Shown piece after piece: positions 4,938 through 7,312 of a stretch of 7,312 nucleotides of DNA. Position 1 is the first letter of the stretch; each line of letters begins with the position of its first letter. The position numbers were made by a program, and so were the translations under genes. Below the pieces are notes generated by a model, which saw only the letters and a list, made by a program, of their open reading frames with translations, searched no databases and was not told where the DNA came from. The stretch spans positions 1 to 7,312 of the forward strand of contig JAKLQL010000656.1 in NCBI GenBank assembly GCA_022013395.1, given 5' to 3'. The DNA comes from Acetobacterium sp. GTDB lineage: Bacteria; Bacillota; Clostridia; Eubacteriales; Eubacteriaceae.

Positions 4938-5557
4938 GGAATCAGTATCCGTGTACTGCCACCAAAGTATTGGTACATATGGATATGGGCGGTAACCCAG
5001 CTTTCCAGATCCATTTTAAGAAAGGCTTCCACATAGGCATAGAGACTGTAATTCAAAACCCCGACAAATATATGGCAGGGAATCATTTCACCGGTATCGG
5101 TATCGATGATGTAAGCCGGCTTTCCGGCCCAGTCCACTTCGATTTGCTCGCCGGGTTTGCGTGGAATGTGCATGGTCGCACGTTTCTTGTCGCTGTACTT
5201 CTGATAATAGTGACAGAATTGAGTGTACATCAGTGGAATATCTCTATTCTGTCGACAGCCTTCACAGTATTCATTCCAGAGAAGCTTTAACGTTACCCCG
5301 CTGCGCAGCATTTCCTTGTCGATGTAATCATAGTCCGGAAACTTGCGATCCGATTTTGGTACGGATTTATCAGGAAATAATAATTTTTCCAGATCAGCAT
5401 CCGTTGTTTCAGCCGGTAACGGCCAGATGATGTTACAGGCTTTCGCCCGATTAACAACATCCCGAACTGTTTTTCTGGCACAACCACAGCTACTGGCAAT
5501 ACCAGTCTGGCTGATGCCAAGGTTGAACAGCCTCAGAATTTCACGATATTTGGTCAT
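4925..5557 (-). CDS. istA: IS21-family transposase IstA, N-terminal fragment (second copy)
   Basis: The N-terminal 210 residues of a second IS21-type transposase, clearly related to but different from the one at 822-1463. Shared blocks include DYDYI, GVTLKLLW, EVDWAGK and YFGGST. Residues 1-50 hold a helix-turn-helix (GISQTGIASSCGCARKTVRDV). The RNase H-like fold retains the first catalytic Asp (Asp142 in EVDWAG) and the second (Asp208 in PDNL) and then stops; the third acidic residue, the C-terminal half and istB are absent. The stop TAA (4927-4925) is contributed by the RIT terminal palindrome, exactly as in the first copy. ATG 5557 is supported by AGGAGGT 7 nt upstream. It cannot transpose by itself but could still bind IS ends. 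IS21 membership is strongly supported by the motifs. Confidence 0.85.
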   Translation of the reverse strand: MTKYREILRLFNLGISQTGIASSCGCARKTVRDVVNRAKACNIIWPLPAETTDADLEKLLFPDKSVPKSDRKFPDYDYIDKEMLRSGVTLKLLWNEYCEGCRQNRDIPLMYTQFCHYYQKYSDKKRATMHIPRKPGEQIEVDWAGKPAYIIDTDTGEMIPCHIFVGVLNYSLYAYVEAFLKMDLESWVTAHIHMYQYFGGSTRILIPDNL

Positions 5558-5583
5558 GAGAATGACCTCCTAAAATGGATTTA

Positions 5584-5599
5584 CATCAGTTAACTGATG
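5584..5599. repeat. 16-bp perfect palindrome upstream of istA copy 2
   Basis: CATCAGTTAACTGATG is a perfect palindrome centred on GTTAAC, located between the phased repeats and the ribosome binding site of istA copy 2. A possible -10 (TATAAG, minus strand) lies just upstream at 5616-5611. It may be an operator, or a leader hairpin protecting istA from read-through translation; the sequence does not decide between these. Confidence 0.5.
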
Positions 5600-5631
5600 C
5601 ATATATCCCTTATACCCTGATTGAAACCTGA

Positions 5632-5741
5632 CCGGAACGGTTGAAACGAAAACCCGGAAGCGTTGGCACGAAACACCGAATCGACTGGCACGAATATCCG
5701 GTTCGGTTGGAAAATTCGACCGAAATACTCAAAAATACCAT
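5632..5741 (-). repeat. Five tandem 22-bp degenerate repeats, IS21 end
   Basis: Units start at 5632, 5654, 5676, 5698 and 5720, exactly 22 bp apart. Each begins CCG (CCGGAACGG, CCGGAAGCG, CCGAATCGA, CCGGTTCGG, CCGAAATAC on the plus strand). The middle of each is less conserved, with the block TTGGCACGAA or a relative in several. A further CCGGAGG occurs at 5766, out of phase. Multiple repeats of this kind at the istA end are characteristic of IS21-family elements and are taken as transposase binding sites. Minor open frames that cross them are not supported as genes. Confidence 0.65.
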
Positions 5742-5884
5742 GGATGTCACCCAAAAGTGGACTGGCCGGAGGAAAGTACTGGGGCCAGATTCACTCTCAG
5801 CTGGAAATTTTTTTTCGGAGCGGTTGGATTAATTTCCAAAATCACATCACTATATTCCGGAGTTCAATCCAGTCTTGCTTTTTA

Positions 5885-5912
5885 TTGACATGCAATCAAT
5901 TCGGACTATGAT
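5885..5912 (+). promoter_or_regulatory. Strong promoter-like sequence with no gene after it
   Basis: A perfect -35 TTGACA (5885-5890), a 16-bp spacer and a near-perfect -10 TATGAT (5907-5912) lie on the plus strand. Transcription would start near 5919, exactly where the 5918-5954 hairpin begins. No plus-strand gene follows before the convergent ATPase gene, so either a very short RNA is made or this is an orphan promoter left by rearrangement. Confidence 0.5.
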
Positions 5913-5917
5913 ACAGG

Positions 5918-5954
5918 TAAGGGGCAAACGTCATTTTAATGCCCTTGCCCCTTA
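5918..5954 (+). terminator. 10-bp GC-containing hairpin after the 5885 promoter
   Basis: TAAGGGGCAA (5918-5927) pairs exactly with TTGCCCCTTA (5945-5954) around a 17-nt loop. An alternative shorter pairing, GGGCA with TGCCC (5940-5944), is possible within it. On the plus strand the stem is followed by ATTAATTTCTC, which is A+T rich but not a strong T run. It could be an intrinsic terminator or the body of a small RNA starting at about 5919. Confidence 0.4.
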
Positions 5955-6169
5955 ATTAATTTCTCAATACTACATCAATTTTCGCAAATACACAAAACTT
6001 CAAACGCTCTCTTTTCAAAATACCCCTTCTGATACTACGGGTTTTAAAGCTGTATCATGAAGATCTGAATCATGAAACACTGAGTATCAGATTATCTAGT
6101 TTCCCAAAAATTATAAATTGCATTAATTACTCAGTTTACTTATTCAATATTTTTTTAGAAAAAATTTGA
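5955..6169. other. Gene-free spacer downstream of the ATPase gene
   Basis: No gene is supported. Several overlapping inverted repeats are visible: TCTGATACT (6028-6036) with AGTATCAGA (6083-6091), and ACTGAGTA (6079-6086) with TACTCAGT (6128-6135). ATCATGAA is directly repeated at 6054 and 6069. The A/T-only inverted stretch just after the ATPase stop (about 6148-6168) and the ACTGAGTA pair are the only candidates for ending the ATPase transcript, and neither is a classical terminator. Confidence 0.4.
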
Positions 6170-7312
6170 CTACTTATTTAGTTTCTTTATCAATTTCACG
6201 ACTTCATACCACAAAATCGAAATCGCAGCAATCCCAAGTGCAGTAAATAACTGACTGAGCGAAAGTGGTGTGAACTTCAAAAATGAATTGACGGGTGTGT
6301 AAAGAATGACAATCAAACCGGCAATCGTTCCAATATTTACTGTCCACATAACCTTATCTTTTACTAAGCGCTTAAATGACTGATAAGCAAAATCATGATC
6401 AGAGCTATTTACTTGAACGAGGAAAAGATTTGCCAGCATAATGATGGCAAAACCCATCGTTCTAGCGAGTGCTGCATTTTCTGGATTTTGTTCCAATAAG
6501 TAATAATAGGTGCCAAAAGATGCAGCAAACAAGGCGAGGCCTTGCGTAATACTCTTTAATAAAACGCTCGCATTAAGCAGCTTTTCTTTTGGATTACGAG
6601 GTTTACGGTCCATAATATCGGTTTCCGCCGGTTGTCGTTCCAGCACGATAGAACAAGTCGGATCGATAACTAGTTCCAATAATACCACGTGAAGTGGTAA
6701 TAAAAACAGGCTTGCCGGACCAACCCCTAACATGGGTGCAAGTAAAGCGGCAAAGGCAATGGGAATGTGAATTGTAAACACATAGCCGACCGCTTTTCGG
6801 ATATTATCATAAACTCGCCGTCCGTCTTTCACTGTATATACAATGGTTGAAAAGTTGTCGTCCATTAAAATCAGGTCTGCGGCTTCACGCGATACTTCTG
6901 AGCCGCGCTTCCCCATAGCAATACCGATGTCTGCATATTTCAGGGCCGGAGCGTCATTGACACCATCCCCTGTCATGGCAACAATTTCGCCATTTTGTTT
7001 AAATGCTTTGACAATACGCATTTTATGTTCGGGGACAACACGAGAAAAGATACTCACGTCTTTTACCTTTTCACACAGTTCCTCATCGGTCATTTCATTG
7101 AGCATGTCACCTGTGATGATGTGATCTGCATTAAGCATACCAATTTTTTGGGCAATACTTGCCGCCGTAATACCATTGTCACCAGTGATCATGACAACAC
7201 GAATCCCAGCTTTATTGCAAAGAGCGATATCATTTTTCACCGATTCTCTTGGAGGATCAGCAAGACCGACTAGCCCACAAAGAGTGAGCGAACAATCGGA
7301 AATTTTTTCAGG
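6170..7312 (-). CDS. P-type cation-transporting ATPase, C-terminal part (runs off window)
   Basis: The last 380 residues of a type II (Ca2+/Mg2+/Na+-type) P-type ATPase, a membrane pump that moves cations using ATP. The frame is open to the right edge, so the true start, the actuator domain and the phosphorylated Asp (DKTGT) lie outside. Visible motifs are LADPPRE near residue 17, MITGDN (Thr43-Asp45) and the hinge TGDGVNDAPALK (114-125). Six hydrophobic segments then match M5-M10, followed by a short basic tail. M6 reads LLELVIDPTCSIVLE, with Glu and Asp as likely ion ligands. This is unlike the NLVTDG of classical calcium pumps, so the transported ion is uncertain. The complete protein should be about 850-900 aa. 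It converges on the IS21 remnant and shows no sign of damage. An apparent GTG start at 7240 is internal to conserved sequence. Confidence 0.9.
   Translation of the reverse strand, partial: PEKISDCSLTLCGLVGLADPPRESVKNDIALCNKAGIRVVMITGDNGITAASIAQKIGMLNADHIITGDMLNEMTDEELCEKVKDVSIFSRVVPEHKMRIVKAFKQNGEIVAMTGDGVNDAPALKYADIGIAMGKRGSEVSREAADLILMDDNFSTIVYTVKDGRRVYDNIRKAVGYVFTIHIPIAFAALLAPMLGVGPASLFLLPLHVVLLELVIDPTCSIVLERQPAETDIMDRKPRNPKEKLLNASVLLKSITQGLALFAASFGTYYYLLEQNPENAALARTMGFAIIMLANLFLVQVNSSDHDFAYQSFKRLVKDKVMWTVNIGTIAGLIVILYTPVNSFLKFTPLSLSQLFTALGIAAISILWYEVVKLIKKLNK

Larger units (their letters stand above)
4928..5880 (-). mobile_element. IS21-family element, 5' half only (copy 2)
   Basis: This is the istA-proximal end of a second IS21-family element, in inverted orientation relative to copy 1. 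It comprises the truncated istA, a palindromic leader, 22-bp phased repeats (5632-5741) and further degenerate CCGG-containing sequence up to about 5870. The outer boundary is uncertain: no clear terminal dinucleotide or target duplication can be identified, and 5790-5890 is the plausible range. The inner boundary is the RIT junction at 4927/4928. Leader and repeats differ from those of copy 1, so the two are separate IS21 types and not a duplication. Confidence 0.6.

Noticed and set aside
822..5557. Composite transposon with two inverted IS21 copies carrying the recombinases as cargo
   Set aside because: Both IS copies lack the 3' half of istA, istB and the inner ends, they are of different types, and the RIT inverted repeats lie exactly at the breakpoints, so the RIT element is the mobile unit.
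5632..5741. CRISPR array
   Set aside because: Units are 22 bp end to end and degenerate throughout, with no constant repeat alternating with unique spacers; IS21 terminal repeats explain them better.
5641..5911. Two overlapping plus-strand open frames across the IS21 end
   Set aside because: They run through the 22-bp repeats and adjacent IS-end sequence, have no ribosome binding site, and their composition only reflects the repeats.
5918..6135. Riboswitch leader for the cation ATPase
   Set aside because: The ATPase gene runs on the opposite strand and its 5' end is off the right edge; these hairpins lie beyond its 3' end.
6170..7240. GTG at 7240 as the true start of the ATPase gene
   Set aside because: The frame continues without a stop to the window edge and the extra residues hold the conserved LADPPRE stretch, so the gene simply continues outside.

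Overview
The window reads as a stretch of bacterial chromosome or large plasmid, probably from a Bacillota (Firmicutes) member. Every substantial gene starts behind a strong AGGAGG-type ribosome binding site, the intergenic DNA is A+T rich, and the promoter-like motifs are of the housekeeping -35/-10 kind. The genus cannot be told from the sequence alone.

Layout. Positions 1-259 hold no convincing gene but two clean inverted repeats. A small unrecognised protein (260-577, minus) follows, with a good promoter and ribosome binding site. From about 620 to 1460 lies the 5' half of an IS21-family element, whose transposase gene istA runs on the plus strand. From 1461 to 4927 sits an apparently intact RIT element (recombinase in trio): three overlapping tyrosine recombinase genes, ritA-ritB-ritC, read on the minus strand. 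It is bounded by 64-bp perfect inverted repeats and elaborate multi-box ends. From 4928 to about 5880 lies the 5' half of a second, different IS21-family element, whose istA runs on the minus strand. A promoter-plus-hairpin and a gene-free stretch (5885-6169) separate it from the C-terminal part of a P-type cation ATPase (6170-7312, minus), which runs off the right edge.

The striking point is the junction structure. The two istA genes are different (roughly half-identical proteins by eye), yet both are cut at the same codon, right after the second catalytic Asp (Asp-Asn-Leu). Both point inward, and both take their stop codon from the first three bases of the RIT end. Neither 3' half nor any istB is present. 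A simple insertion into one IS21 copy would leave a 5' half on one side and a 3' half on the other. Two 5' halves imply recombination between two target sites, or a later rearrangement between two RIT copies. The arrangement recalls the integrase trios sandwiched between inverted IS copies (mobile integrase cassettes) reported in Bifidobacterium longum.

Each RIT end carries five copies of the 9-mer TAATGTAAA in a mirrored layout: a 20-bp palindrome at the junction, two direct copies, and an inverted pair of 17-18-bp arms around a shared CCCTGTTTT. This looks like a multi-protein recombination site that could accommodate three recombinases. The innermost box also overlaps a candidate promoter for ritA.
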